From NCBI RefSeq assembly GCF_041102575.1, contig NZ_JBGCUE010000004.1:1-64000 (forward strand): a DNA stretch of 64,000 nucleotides, in the 5' to 3' direction. Position 1 is the first letter of the stretch; every line of letters begins with the position of its first letter. Under the pieces are notes generated by a model. The model did no database searches. It was not told the DNA's origin and was given only the letters and a program-made list of their open reading frames with translations. The position numbers and the translations under genes were made by a program. The stretch comes from Tenuifilum sp. 4138str (GTDB taxonomy: Bacteria > Bacteroidota > Bacteroidia > Bacteroidales > Tenuifilaceae). Positions 38,797 through 47,939 of the stretch are shown here, piece after piece.

Positions 38797-38839
38797 CTAT
38801 TCAATCAAACGTAACAATTAACTTAAAAACTAAATAACT

Positions 38840-39754
38840 GTGAAAAAAGTTAGCGGTACAACATTATTTCTTATACTCACATTTGTAATTAGTTTCTCAT
38901 TGGTTGGACTATACAAATTGTTCGGGGGTCAGTATGATTATAAAATTAGTGGGATTGTTTTAGCGGTTACATATATGTTTATACCTATGATTTGTGTAAT
39001 TCTTGTTAAAAAGGTAATAAAAAATGAAAGAATTTGGTCAAATCTGTTTATTTCTTTTAAAATCAATAAGTGGTTTTTCATTGCATGGTTATTAGCACCT
39101 ATCTTTAGTTTTATGTCACTCGGAGTGAGTCTGTTATTCTTCGATGTTTCATATAGCCCAGAGATGGCTGGGATGATAAAACGTTTTGAAAATGTTTTAA
39201 AACCTGAACAGATAGAACAAATGAAATACTCAATAGAAACACTTCCAATTCACCCTATATGGTTGTCGGTTATTCAAGGATTAATTGCAGGAACGACAGT
39301 AAATGCAGTTACTGGGTTTGGTGAAGAACTAGGTTGGCGTGGCTTTTTACTAAAAGCATTTAGCGATATGAAATTTTTAAAAGCATCAATCCTTATTGGC
39401 TTTATATGGGGTATTTGGCATTCACCTTTAATCCTAATGGGGCACAACTATCCTCAACATCCAAAAATCGGAGTCTTTATGATGACCTTGTGGTGTATCC
39501 TGCTTACCCCAATATTCCTCTATATTACAATTAAATCAAAATCGGTAATCGCTGCTGCAATAATGCACGGAGCACTCAATGCGACAGCAGTAATAGCTGT
39601 TATGGTAATTGATGGTGGCAACGACTTGACCGTTGGAATGACTGGTTTATCAGGATTAATATCCTTGTTGTTGGTATTGTTAGGCCTTATTATTTATGAC
39701 AATAACATAAGCAAGGAAAAAATTATGACAAACAAGGTAAACAAATATTTGTAG
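38840..39754 (+). CDS. CPBP-family intramembrane glutamic protease
   Basis: The 304-residue protein has about eight helices and starts at a GTG (38840), the only good start. The CPBP (Abi/CAAX protease) motifs are complete: EELGWRGFL with Glu 162 and Glu 163, FIWGIWHSPLILMGH, and the third motif AAAIMHGALNAT. In Gram-positives such proteins give self-immunity to bacteriocins or process peptides; in Bacteroidota the role is open. It lies in the AT-rich block, on the same strand as its neighbours. Confidence 0.92.
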   Translation: MKKVSGTTLFLILTFVISFSLVGLYKLFGGQYDYKISGIVLAVTYMFIPMICVILVKKVIKNERIWSNLFISFKINKWFFIAWLLAPIFSFMSLGVSLLFFDVSYSPEMAGMIKRFENVLKPEQIEQMKYSIETLPIHPIWLSVIQGLIAGTTVNAVTGFGEELGWRGFLLKAFSDMKFLKASILIGFIWGIWHSPLILMGHNYPQHPKIGVFMMTLWCILLTPIFLYITIKSKSVIAAAIMHGALNATAVIAVMVIDGGNDLTVGMTGLSGLISLLLVLLGLIIYDNNISKEKIMTNKVNKYL

Positions 39755-39986
39755 CAATAACCATTATTTACTAGCGGAAAATGAAAATACAAACAGAACA
39801 ATTCTAATCAGGCGTTTAATAACTTGATAAGAGCTCGTTACGAAGTGCGAAGCGTTTCAGATTTAATGCATGGTGAGATGATTTGATTTAAAGACTATAA
39901 AAACGTTTAGTGTGTATTTATTCATTTACTAACGTTAAAACAAGATAAATTAAAGTTAATTGATTGTTTAATTAATAATTTAAATT
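39755..39986 (+). other. Non-coding gap inside the AT-rich block
   Basis: No open frame or terminator was recognised. Two near-inverted words, AACGTTTAGT (about 39904-39913) and ACTAACGTT (about 39928-39936), face each other with one unpaired base. This could be the leader of the following PD40 gene. A break in the gene chain here suggests a second transcription unit. Confidence 0.4.
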
Positions 39987-40223
39987 ATGAAAAGTATAAT
40001 GTTTTTATGTTTGCTTTTATCATTTAAACTGTCATATTCACAAAACCAATTTTTACTATTGGAGTCGAATAATCTTAAAAACATGGATAGAACTCGGGTT
40101 TTTGCTCCCAATACTCTTTCGACAGATTTAAATGACTGTAAAGTAACAATAAATAGCAAAGGTGATGAGCTTGTTTTTCAGTTACAAGTCCACCCTACAA
40201 ACTTTCAGTTCTTATGTCGATGA
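39987..40223 (+). pseudogene. N-terminal fragment of a frameshifted PD40 propeller gene
   Basis: This 78-residue frame has a signal peptide (LLSFKLSYSQ) and the first strands of a PD40/TolB-like propeller. After GDELVF it leaves the family, while the neighbouring frame continues the match to the intact paralogue at 40977. The T-run at 40174-40178 has five T. Six T would join the two frames as GDELVF then SVTSPPYKLSVLM, lining up with DELYYCIRHRSDLFVILTS in the paralogue. It is therefore either a one-base deletion in a homopolymer or a sequencing error. Confidence 0.75.
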
Positions 40224-40975
40224 GATTTGATGGAAATACTTGGTCGGATGCTTATGTCCTTCCCTTTTCAGGTTTGTTCAAAGATAGTGACCCATACTTA
40301 AGTCCTGACGGAGCCTACCTTTTCTTTAGTTCAAATAGACCAATTAAAGGAAACTTTCCCAACAAGGATTTTAATATCTGGTATTCAAAAAAAGAAAATG
40401 ATGTTTGGGCAGAGCCAAAACCTTTGGACGAAATAATTAATACGACAAATTATGAATATTGTCCAGCTATTGCAAATAATGGTAACCTATATTTCTGTTC
40501 CGATAAACCATCAGGAGTTGGTGATAGCGATATTTATTTTTCAGAGTTTATAAATGGTGTTTATAGTGAACCTCAATGTTTGCCAGAACCATTAAATAGT
40601 AAGCAAAGCGACGAGAGCCCATATGTTGCTCCCGATGAGTCGTTTCTTCTTTACAAAAGTTATAGAGAAGGAGACTTTGGCAATGGAGATATTTATATAA
40701 GTTACAAAGATCCAAACAAAGGTTGGACAAACCCAATAAACCTTGGAGAAAAGGTAAATTCCAAAAACTTTGATTCCTCGCCCTTTATGAGTTCAAATTT
40801 TGAATACTTATTTTTTGTTAGCAATCGGATTGAACCTTACGATATGCCTGAAAATGCTTTTAAAAGCACACAAGATGTATATAATTTCTTGAGATCATAT
40901 AACAATGGGCGTACAAATATTTATATTGTGAAAACAGATTATATCGAGGCACTAAAAACCCTAAAAATCAAATAA
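40214..40975 (+). pseudogene. Main part of the frameshifted PD40 propeller gene
   Basis: The 253-residue frame holds most of a PD40-repeat propeller, with SDPYLSPDGAYLFFSSNRP, NDFNIW-like and SDESPYVAPDESF blocks. The homology to the paralogue begins before the ATG at 40214, in the same frame back to about 40179, so the real gene is 39987-40975 with one frameshift. If the deletion is genuine, the product would lack its signal peptide. The stop is one base from the start of the intact paralogue. Confidence 0.75.
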
Positions 40976-40976
40976 T

Positions 40977-41951
40977 ATGAAAAGAATTGTTTTTGTTATC
41001 CCAATAATTTTATTTATTGGAAATTTACATTCCCAGTCACAAAATATTGAAACTAAAGTTTCGGCTTCAAAACGGTCGCCTGAACTTTTTTTACCAGGAA
41101 TTGTGTCGACTGGTTTAAATGAATTTGGATGTACATTAACTCCTACGCAAGACGAACTGTACTATTGTATTAGACATAGATCTGATTTGTTTGTTATACT
41201 AACAAGTATTTTTTCAAATGGATCTTGGTCAAATCCTAAGGTAGCAAATTTTTCAGGCTTTTATAACGATGCCGATCCATTTATTAGTGAAGATGGTAAG
41301 TATCTTTATTTCTGTTCAGATAGGCCAATAAATGATGAGGATACATTAAGAGACTGGAATATCTGGAGGCTTGAAAGGGTTGGTAAAAGCTGGGGTAATA
41401 TTAAATTATTAGAGTTTAATACCCCAAACAAAAATGAAATGTATCCAACCGTTTCGTTAAATGGTAATGTATATTTCCATTCAGATTTATTAAGTCCTAA
41501 TAAATTCGTTGATTTTAATAGAACAGATTTGTACTATTCTATTAATAATAATGGGAACTACTCTGGTTACGAGAAGTTGCCAATATGTTCAAATGATTTT
41601 CCTGAATGGGATCCTTTCATCTCGCCAAATGAGGACTACTTGATTTTCACAACAACAATACCTGGAGGTTTTGGAGGAGGAGATATGTACATCAGCTTTA
41701 GGTCAATTAATGGGAACTGGAGTAAGCCATTGAATATGGGAAGTGAGGTAAACTCAAACGGAATGGATTATTGTCCAAATCTAACCCCAGATAAAAAGCA
41801 CATTATATTCTCAAGTTATAGATATAACCTAGACTTTACGGAGACACCCTTATCTTATGAGAAAATAATTGAAATACTTAATCGCCCACAAAACGGAAAT
41901 GGAGATGTATATACTATAGATAGTAGTTTAATAATTAAATTAAAGCAATAA
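40977..41951 (+). CDS. Exported PD40-repeat (TolB-like) beta-propeller protein
   Basis: The 324-residue protein has a signal peptide ending LHSQSQ and repeated PD40 blades: NDADPFISEDGKYLYFCSDR, EWDPFISPNEDYLIFTTT, and DYCPNLTPDKKHIIFSSYR. Such propellers bind partners in the periplasm. Relatives occur as fusions to OmpA domains. It is a tandem duplicate of the frameshifted gene just upstream, and it is followed after one base by a VOC gene, indicating tight translational coupling of the three. Confidence 0.82.
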   Translation: MKRIVFVIPIILFIGNLHSQSQNIETKVSASKRSPELFLPGIVSTGLNEFGCTLTPTQDELYYCIRHRSDLFVILTSIFSNGSWSNPKVANFSGFYNDADPFISEDGKYLYFCSDRPINDEDTLRDWNIWRLERVGKSWGNIKLLEFNTPNKNEMYPTVSLNGNVYFHSDLLSPNKFVDFNRTDLYYSINNNGNYSGYEKLPICSNDFPEWDPFISPNEDYLIFTTTIPGGFGGGDMYISFRSINGNWSKPLNMGSEVNSNGMDYCPNLTPDKKHIIFSSYRYNLDFTETPLSYEKIIEILNRPQNGNGDVYTIDSSLIIKLKQ

Positions 41952-41952
41952 G

Positions 41953-42330
41953 ATGTACGTTAAAAGTATTATCCCAGAGTTTGTTACAAAAGATATTGAT
42001 AAAACTATAGAGTTTTACAATGGTATTTTGAAGTTGAACATTATATCAAAATACCCGAAGGAGAAACCTGTTTGGGTGAAGTTTGGTGTAAGAGATAGTT
42101 TTATAATGTTTGAAACAAACGAAAGCATCGGGATGGTTATACCTGAGCTTAAAGAGAAAACTATCGATGGCTCCTTCAATATTTACATTGAAGTTGAAAA
42201 TATTGAGGGAATGTATGCCGAAATTAAAGATTCGGTTAATGTAATTGTTCCCTTGATTGATTCACCATTTAAGCAGTTTGCCATTAAAGACGTAAATGGG
42301 TATATCTTGCTGATAGGACAACATAATTAA
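41953..42330 (+). CDS. VOC (glyoxalase/bleomycin-resistance) family protein
   Basis: The 125-residue protein shows the paired beta-alpha-beta-beta-beta modules of VOC proteins: FVTKDIDKTIEFYNGILKLN, VNVIVPLIDSPFKQFAIKDVNG and a final GYILLIGQ. Members are dioxygenases, isomerases or binding proteins that give resistance to bleomycin or fosfomycin. Few of the usual metal-ligand His residues are visible, so it may be a binding protein. It follows the PD40 gene after one base. Confidence 0.85.
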   Translation: MYVKSIIPEFVTKDIDKTIEFYNGILKLNIISKYPKEKPVWVKFGVRDSFIMFETNESIGMVIPELKEKTIDGSFNIYIEVENIEGMYAEIKDSVNVIVPLIDSPFKQFAIKDVNGYILLIGQHN

Positions 42331-42393
42331 TGTGCGAAATCTTAAATGTCAATGCGTATTTACAAACATAATTAATAAATTAAAAGTATAAAT

Positions 42394-42819
42394 ATGAAAA
42401 CACAAATTCTAATAATGAGTATTTTGATTACTCCATTATTCTCTTTTTCACAACAAGATGATGTTGAAAAAATTAAAGATGTAATTGTTCAATCCTATAT
42501 TGAGGGAATATTTCTTAAAGGAGATGCATCATTAGTTAGTAAAGGATGGCATCCTGAATGCGACATTGTTATTTTTAAAAATGGAACATTAACAAAGCTT
42601 CCTGCCAAATATTGGGTTGAGAAATTTGAAAAAAAACCAGGACCTTTAGATCCTAATGTGACTTTCAAATTTACTGAGGTAAAAGTAACTGGATACGCTG
42701 CAGTTGCAATTATTGAAGTATATACTTCTGGAACGCATTTATACACTGATTATATATGTATGTATAAGTTTGAGGAAGGGTGGAGGATTGCTACTAAGAT
42801 ATTTTATAAACATTCATAA
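42394..42819 (+). CDS. Exported NTF2-like (lumazine-binding type) protein
   Basis: The 141-residue protein has a signal peptide ending LFSFSQ. The mature part matches the putative lumazine-binding/SnoaL-like NTF2 fold, with a helix carrying VQSYIEGIFLKGDASLVSKG, the HPECDIV segment and the closing GWRIATKIFYKH. In Bacteroidota these small proteins are often binding proteins of unknown ligand, or enzymes. It is on the same strand, 63 bases after the VOC gene. Confidence 0.8.
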   Translation: MKTQILIMSILITPLFSFSQQDDVEKIKDVIVQSYIEGIFLKGDASLVSKGWHPECDIVIFKNGTLTKLPAKYWVEKFEKKPGPLDPNVTFKFTEVKVTGYAAVAIIEVYTSGTHLYTDYICMYKFEEGWRIATKIFYKHS

Positions 42820-42829
42820 TCATTAACAT

Positions 42830-44008
42830 ATGATAAAAATTATTAAAATAATGTTTAGGTTATTTTTTAAAACATTAATGTTGTTATTATTTTTTGTTTT
42901 TTCAGTAATCATCATATTAGTAATAACTAATATTAATTTACCTAAACAATCAAAATATCAGGATCATCTTGATAATGAACAGAAAATATATATTGCAGAA
43001 TTTCAAAACTTACAAAGAAGCATTGGTGAAAATGTATACCCCGGTTGGAGCGCAATGAAAATTCCAATAATTGTATATAACGAATATTTTATTTTTCTTA
43101 TTGGTTATGATAAACCGCCGAAAGGGTGGTTTAAAGTACCTCAAAATATTCAATTAGGGGGAGAATGGGAAATTGTTGATAATGATCTTTTTTTTGGAAA
43201 TTCTTATTATCGTCAAAAAACAACTGATATTAAAGTTGTTCCCGAAAACTTTGTTGTAAAAGTAGGTGACAGATGGGTTGCCTCTCTTCAAACATATGAG
43301 TATTCTGCTGTTGCGTTTTATAATGGCTTTAAGGAGGAATTGCCTTCAGTATTAAAGCAAATTTTCCCATACCGTTTTTTTTGGAAAATGATTATGGGAA
43401 CACCAGAGGATTACATTAGTACATTATCTCATGAGGCTTTTCATGCATTACAAGGTGAAAGCAATGAAAAAAAATTCAATAATGCAGAATTTTCAAACGC
43501 CCAAACTGATTCATATCCTTGGAATAATCAATCAAATATTGATGGATGGAATAACGAGGCAAAATTCCTAATGCTTGCATATGAAACTTCTGATGATTCA
43601 TTAGCAAAGTTGTATTTAAATAAATTCATCGAGGCTAGAGATAAAAGAAGAGAATTAGCACACATTTCAGATCAGTGTGTATTATTTGAAAAGCAAAGAG
43701 AATGGTTAGAGGGTACTGCTAAATATGCTGAGTTATCAATTGGAGTTGAGGCTGCAAAAAGTAAAAAATATACACCATTTCCCCAAATTAAAGATTTTAA
43801 AAAATTTAATTATTATGAAAATAGGGTTATTTTTTTTAAAAAGCAAATTAATGAAATCTCAAGAAATATGAATAGACAGGACGAAAACAAATTTTACTAT
43901 TCAGGATTAATTCAATCGTTGATTTTGGATAGATTTGATAAGAATTGGAAGACTAAGATATTGATTGATAACCTATATTTAGAAGATTTATTAAGAATGA
44001 TTAAATAG
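42830..44008 (+). CDS. Membrane-anchored putative zincin metalloprotease
   Basis: The 392-residue protein has one N-terminal membrane anchor (about 10-35), so the bulk is probably periplasmic. The motif HEAFH (residues 201-205, in STLSHEAFHALQGE) is of HExxH type. A downstream EGTAKYAEL segment (Glu 294) could give the third zinc ligand, as in gluzincins. No named family was recognised. The gene is very AT-rich and starts ten bases after the NTF2-like stop. Confidence 0.65.
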   Translation: MIKIIKIMFRLFFKTLMLLLFFVFSVIIILVITNINLPKQSKYQDHLDNEQKIYIAEFQNLQRSIGENVYPGWSAMKIPIIVYNEYFIFLIGYDKPPKGWFKVPQNIQLGGEWEIVDNDLFFGNSYYRQKTTDIKVVPENFVVKVGDRWVASLQTYEYSAVAFYNGFKEELPSVLKQIFPYRFFWKMIMGTPEDYISTLSHEAFHALQGESNEKKFNNAEFSNAQTDSYPWNNQSNIDGWNNEAKFLMLAYETSDDSLAKLYLNKFIEARDKRRELAHISDQCVLFEKQREWLEGTAKYAELSIGVEAAKSKKYTPFPQIKDFKKFNYYENRVIFFKKQINEISRNMNRQDENKFYYSGLIQSLILDRFDKNWKTKILIDNLYLEDLLRMIK

Positions 44009-44092
44009 TTTTATTACATAATTAAATAATAGCTAATGTTAATTCCATTAAACTTAACCAAACATGTTCATAAAAATTACAATAGTTAAGTC

Positions 44093-46453
44093 ATGAAAGC
44101 ATCTCTAATATGTTTGTTATCATTAGTAACTTCAACAATGTCATGTCTAGCGCAAAATCCAACCCAAACAATACGTGGGGTAGTTTACGATGTAATTACC
44201 AAAAAACCACTTCCTGGTGCAAATATTATTCTTATTGATAAAAACAGAGGGGTTACTTCCGATTTGGATGGCAGATTTCTACTAGAAAAGGTTGAGGTGG
44301 GTCGATATAACCTACAAGTTAGCTTTATGGGGTATGAACCTTTGATAATTCCTGAACTCCTGGTTGGATCGGGAAGAGAGGTTGTGCTTGATTTAGGCTT
44401 GGAGCAATCCGTATCGGAACTTGAGGGCATAGTGGTAAAGGCAACCATCCGTAAGGATAAGCCCATAAACAGCATGGCAACCGTAAGCGCCCGCACATTC
44501 TCGGTTGAGGAGGCAAGGCGATACGCAGGTGCGCTCGATGATCCGGGTAGAATGGCCGGTAACTTCGCTGGGGTTACTCCTGTTGCCGCTCACCAAAATG
44601 CCATTGTGGTTAGAGGCAATGCACCAAAGGGATTGCTTTGGAGGTTGGAAGGGGTCGATATTCCTGTGCCAAGCCATTTCTCGGGCTCAAATATTGCGGG
44701 TGGCGGTGGATTAACAATGTTTAGTAGCCAGCTGCTGGCCAACTCCGATTTCTATACGGGCGCTTTCCCCGCCGAGTTCGGAAACGCCTCAGCAGGTGTT
44801 TTCGATATGAAGTTGCGTAATGGCAATAGCCAAAGGCACGAGTACGCTTTCCAAGTTGGTGTTCAGGGAATTGAAGCCGCAGCCGAGGGGCCATTTAAAA
44901 AGAATCAAGGCAGTTCATTCCTCATCAACTATCGCTACTCAACAATGGCTCTAATCTTCCCACTTCTGCCTGAGGTGAAGGGGGCCAACGAACTACCAAT
45001 TTATCAGGATCTATCATTTAAAATTCATTTGCCAACGGCAAAGGCTGGGCAGTTTTCAATATGGGGAATAGGAGGGTTAAGCGAAAGTAGTATGAAAGGC
45101 TACAACGAGGTTGATGAATGGATATACCCCGAAAACAGGGTGAAAATGAAGTTCAACTACAATATGGGAGTTGCAGGGATTACCCACACCCAAGGCCTTA
45201 CCACAAAGGCACATCTAAGAACAACCCTCGCCCTAAATTCAGGGCAACATAAGTACAAAGAGGAGTCTAGATTATTTGAAGAAACACCATCGGTTTTGCA
45301 TCCCCTGTTTTATGTTGAGAGTACAGAGGGAATGGTAACAATAAACTCAACACTATCCATTGCATCATCATCTCGTTTAAGTTTTAAAACTGGTTTTGAT
45401 GCCAACCTGCATTTCTATTCGTTAAATGGCGATTCAAGAGATTTCCAAACTGGCGATTACGGAAACTTTTTGAGTGGTGATGGAGCCTGTACCGTTGTAA
45501 AGGCATTTGCTCAGGCAAAGTATTCAGTAACTCAAAACTTCTACTTCAACGCCGGGGCAAACGTGTCGTGGTTTGAACTGAATAATGTACTACGGGTTGA
45601 ACCACGCCTGTCGGCCAGTTGGCAGGCAAACCCTAAAAATCGGCTATCTGTAGGATACGGTAACCATAGTCAGATAGAGCCGCTATTCGTTTACTTTGTA
45701 ACTAAAACCAATTCCCAAACAGGAGAATCGTACTTCCCCAATATGAAACTGAAGAGAATGGGGGCGCACCACTTTGTGCTGGGTTACGATTTCTCGCCAG
45801 TTCAACATCTTCGCATTAAGGTCGAGCCATACTACCAATACCTTTATAATGTTCCGGTTGTTGTTGGGGAAATGTACTCGATGATAAACTTCATGAGCGA
45901 CTGGACGTTCGATAAATCGTTAGCAAATGAAGGGGAAGGCCAAAATATTGGGATTGATGTAACTCTAGAACGTTTCCTAAAAGATAGATGCTATTACCTT
46001 ATCACTTCTTCGTTATATAAGTCGGAATACACAGATGGTAACGGCGTCAAACGTAAATCAAGATATAGCGGTGGCTATGTAATAAATCTGGTTGGAGGGA
46101 AAGAATGGACAATAGGGGGAAAAAATCTGCTAGGGATAAATTTCAAAGTAGCTTTTTTTGGTCCCTACTGGCACCAACCTGTTGATATTGAAGAAACCCA
46201 GTTAAGGGGCGATATTGTTTACAACGAGCAAATGCCATTCATTTATCGGCATTCAACACTCGAAACCATATCCGATTTAACGATAACTTACCGTATCAAT
46301 CACATGGAAGCATCCTCGGTATTTGCCTTACAGGTAAAGAATATAATTGGCAAGCAGTACTTGGGAAAGAAGTACAATCTGCAAACCCAAGAGGTAGAGG
46401 ACGATTTTTTTACTAGTCCAGTGCCTTTTGTTAGCTACAAAATAGAGTTTTAA
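44093..46453 (+). CDS. TonB-dependent receptor with carboxypeptidase-regulatory-like domain
   Basis: The 786-residue outer-membrane receptor has a signal peptide (to CLAQN), an N-terminal CarboxypepD_reg-like domain (about 22-105, GVVYDVITKKPLPGANIILI), a plug with RGNAPKGLLWRLEGVDIP and a beta barrel ending in SYKIEF. It imports a ligand using TonB-ExbBD energy. Plug plus barrel without a large SusD partner next door suggests a small ligand or siderophore type rather than a glycan. Base composition changes within the gene, from AT-rich before about 44400 to host-like after it. Confidence 0.9.
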   Translation: MKASLICLLSLVTSTMSCLAQNPTQTIRGVVYDVITKKPLPGANIILIDKNRGVTSDLDGRFLLEKVEVGRYNLQVSFMGYEPLIIPELLVGSGREVVLDLGLEQSVSELEGIVVKATIRKDKPINSMATVSARTFSVEEARRYAGALDDPGRMAGNFAGVTPVAAHQNAIVVRGNAPKGLLWRLEGVDIPVPSHFSGSNIAGGGGLTMFSSQLLANSDFYTGAFPAEFGNASAGVFDMKLRNGNSQRHEYAFQVGVQGIEAAAEGPFKKNQGSSFLINYRYSTMALIFPLLPEVKGANELPIYQDLSFKIHLPTAKAGQFSIWGIGGLSESSMKGYNEVDEWIYPENRVKMKFNYNMGVAGITHTQGLTTKAHLRTTLALNSGQHKYKEESRLFEETPSVLHPLFYVESTEGMVTINSTLSIASSSRLSFKTGFDANLHFYSLNGDSRDFQTGDYGNFLSGDGACTVVKAFAQAKYSVTQNFYFNAGANVSWFELNNVLRVEPRLSASWQANPKNRLSVGYGNHSQIEPLFVYFVTKTNSQTGESYFPNMKLKRMGAHHFVLGYDFSPVQHLRIKVEPYYQYLYNVPVVVGEMYSMINFMSDWTFDKSLANEGEGQNIGIDVTLERFLKDRCYYLITSSLYKSEYTDGNGVKRKSRYSGGYVINLVGGKEWTIGGKNLLGINFKVAFFGPYWHQPVDIEETQLRGDIVYNEQMPFIYRHSTLETISDLTITYRINHMEASSVFALQVKNIIGKQYLGKKYNLQTQEVEDDFFTSPVPFVSYKIEF

Positions 46454-46465
46454 ATATTGGTTAGT

Positions 46466-47935
46466 ATGAGTAAAGTTCAAAACATACTAATATTCATCTT
46501 CTTAATCCTACTGGACTTTGGAAATATTGCCAAAGGAATAGCAAGCCCCAGAGAGAATTCTGAAACCGAATTTTTTGTACAGCTTAACAAGGAAATCCCT
46601 TCTCTTATGTCGTTGTACAAGATCCCGGGCGCAATTGTTGCGGTTATTAAGAATGGGAAAGTGGCATTTACAAACGCCTATGGGTATGCCAATGTTGAAA
46701 CAGGCCGAAGAATGTCAACATCTGATATTTGTCGTGTTGAATCCATATCAAAATCGGTAACGGCGTGGGGTGTAATGAAGCTGGTTGAGCAGGGTAAAAT
46801 TGATCTCGACACACCAGTTGTAGAATATTTAAAGACTTGGGAATTCCCAAAATCGAACTTTTCCACAACCAGAATAACGACTCGACATTTACTTAACCAT
46901 ACTTCGGGTTTGTCCTTGGGTACAATTGGTGTGCGATACGTCCCAACAGAGCAAATGCCATCGCTAAAGGAAAGCCTAACCCAGAATGCTCTGTCAAATT
47001 GCGAACCTGGTTTACGATTTGAATACTCTAACGTGGGGTACCATCTCCTTGAGTTGCTAATTGAAGAGGTAACAGGTATGAGTTTCTCCCAATATATGGA
47101 GCAAGAGGTTTTGCTTCCCCTGGGAATGAAGCACTCCAGCTTCGAATGGCGTAGCAGTTTTGCCAACAGTATTCCCAACGGATACGATTTTCTGAGCAAT
47201 CCAATTGTTCCCTATGTTTACCCCGAGAAGGCCTCGGGTGGGCTATTTTCCACCGTTGACGATATTGCCAAATTTGTTTGTGCTGGAATGATGAATTCTG
47301 AAAATATTGGCAATGTGCTAAACCAAAAAAGCATCCTTCAGCTCCACGCATCCTCGGTAAATAGGCTTGGTTTCTATGGACTTGCATTCGATTCCTACGG
47401 ATTTGGTCATTTTTTAGAGGACTTACCCAATGGAAAGCTGGCGGTTGCACACGGCGGGCAGGGAACGGGGTGGATGACCCACTTCCACGCTATTCCCGAA
47501 ACAGGCGATGCTATTGTAATTCTTACCAATAGCCAGCGAAGCTGGCCATTCTTTGCAAAAGTGCTAACCCGCTGGGTGCAATACGCAGGATATGAGCGAG
47601 TTGGGATGAGCATAATTTACACCAGCGAAAAGATTCTTTGGGTAGCGTTAGGCCTTCTAATCCTACTAATCTTATGGCTGGCAATACAAGTTGGATTTGG
47701 CATTAGCCAATCTTTCCGAAACTTCGCTCCGTTTTCGAAAAGAGAATACAAAAACCGAATTGTGCTCACCTTACTTTTGTTACTTATTTCTACAATTTAT
47801 ATCTGGGCGGTGAGTCAGGATTACATTTTCTTTACATCAATTTTCCCAAGAATTGCCAGCTTGCTGGTGTATGTTACCCCTGCACTAGCATTAAGCTTAC
47901 TAATACTTGTACTATTCCCAAAAACCACTAGATAA
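46466..47935 (+). CDS. Serine hydrolase (beta-lactamase fold) with C-terminal membrane helices
   Basis: The ATG at 46466 gives 489 residues (a TTG three codons earlier is less likely). A signal or anchor is followed by the class C beta-lactamase/DD-peptidase fold. SxxK is SISK with Ser 93 and Lys 96, YSN is in RFEYSNVGYHLLELL, and the third motif is AHGGQGTGWM (HxG type). The last about 110 residues carry three membrane helices, so the catalytic domain is tethered at the inner membrane. The gene starts 12 bases after the TonB-receptor stop, so the pair is likely co-expressed. It could cleave peptides or D-amino-acid esters. Confidence 0.88.
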   Translation: MSKVQNILIFIFLILLDFGNIAKGIASPRENSETEFFVQLNKEIPSLMSLYKIPGAIVAVIKNGKVAFTNAYGYANVETGRRMSTSDICRVESISKSVTAWGVMKLVEQGKIDLDTPVVEYLKTWEFPKSNFSTTRITTRHLLNHTSGLSLGTIGVRYVPTEQMPSLKESLTQNALSNCEPGLRFEYSNVGYHLLELLIEEVTGMSFSQYMEQEVLLPLGMKHSSFEWRSSFANSIPNGYDFLSNPIVPYVYPEKASGGLFSTVDDIAKFVCAGMMNSENIGNVLNQKSILQLHASSVNRLGFYGLAFDSYGFGHFLEDLPNGKLAVAHGGQGTGWMTHFHAIPETGDAIVILTNSQRSWPFFAKVLTRWVQYAGYERVGMSIIYTSEKILWVALGLLILLILWLAIQVGFGISQSFRNFAPFSKREYKNRIVLTLLLLLISTIYIWAVSQDYIFFTSIFPRIASLLVYVTPALALSLLILVLFPKTTR

Positions 47936-47939
47936 AAAT

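Noticed and set aside
47028-47450. 140-residue minus-strand frame across the second serine hydrolase gene
   Set aside because: The plus-strand frame has all catalytic motifs; the antisense frame has no motif and unlikely composition.
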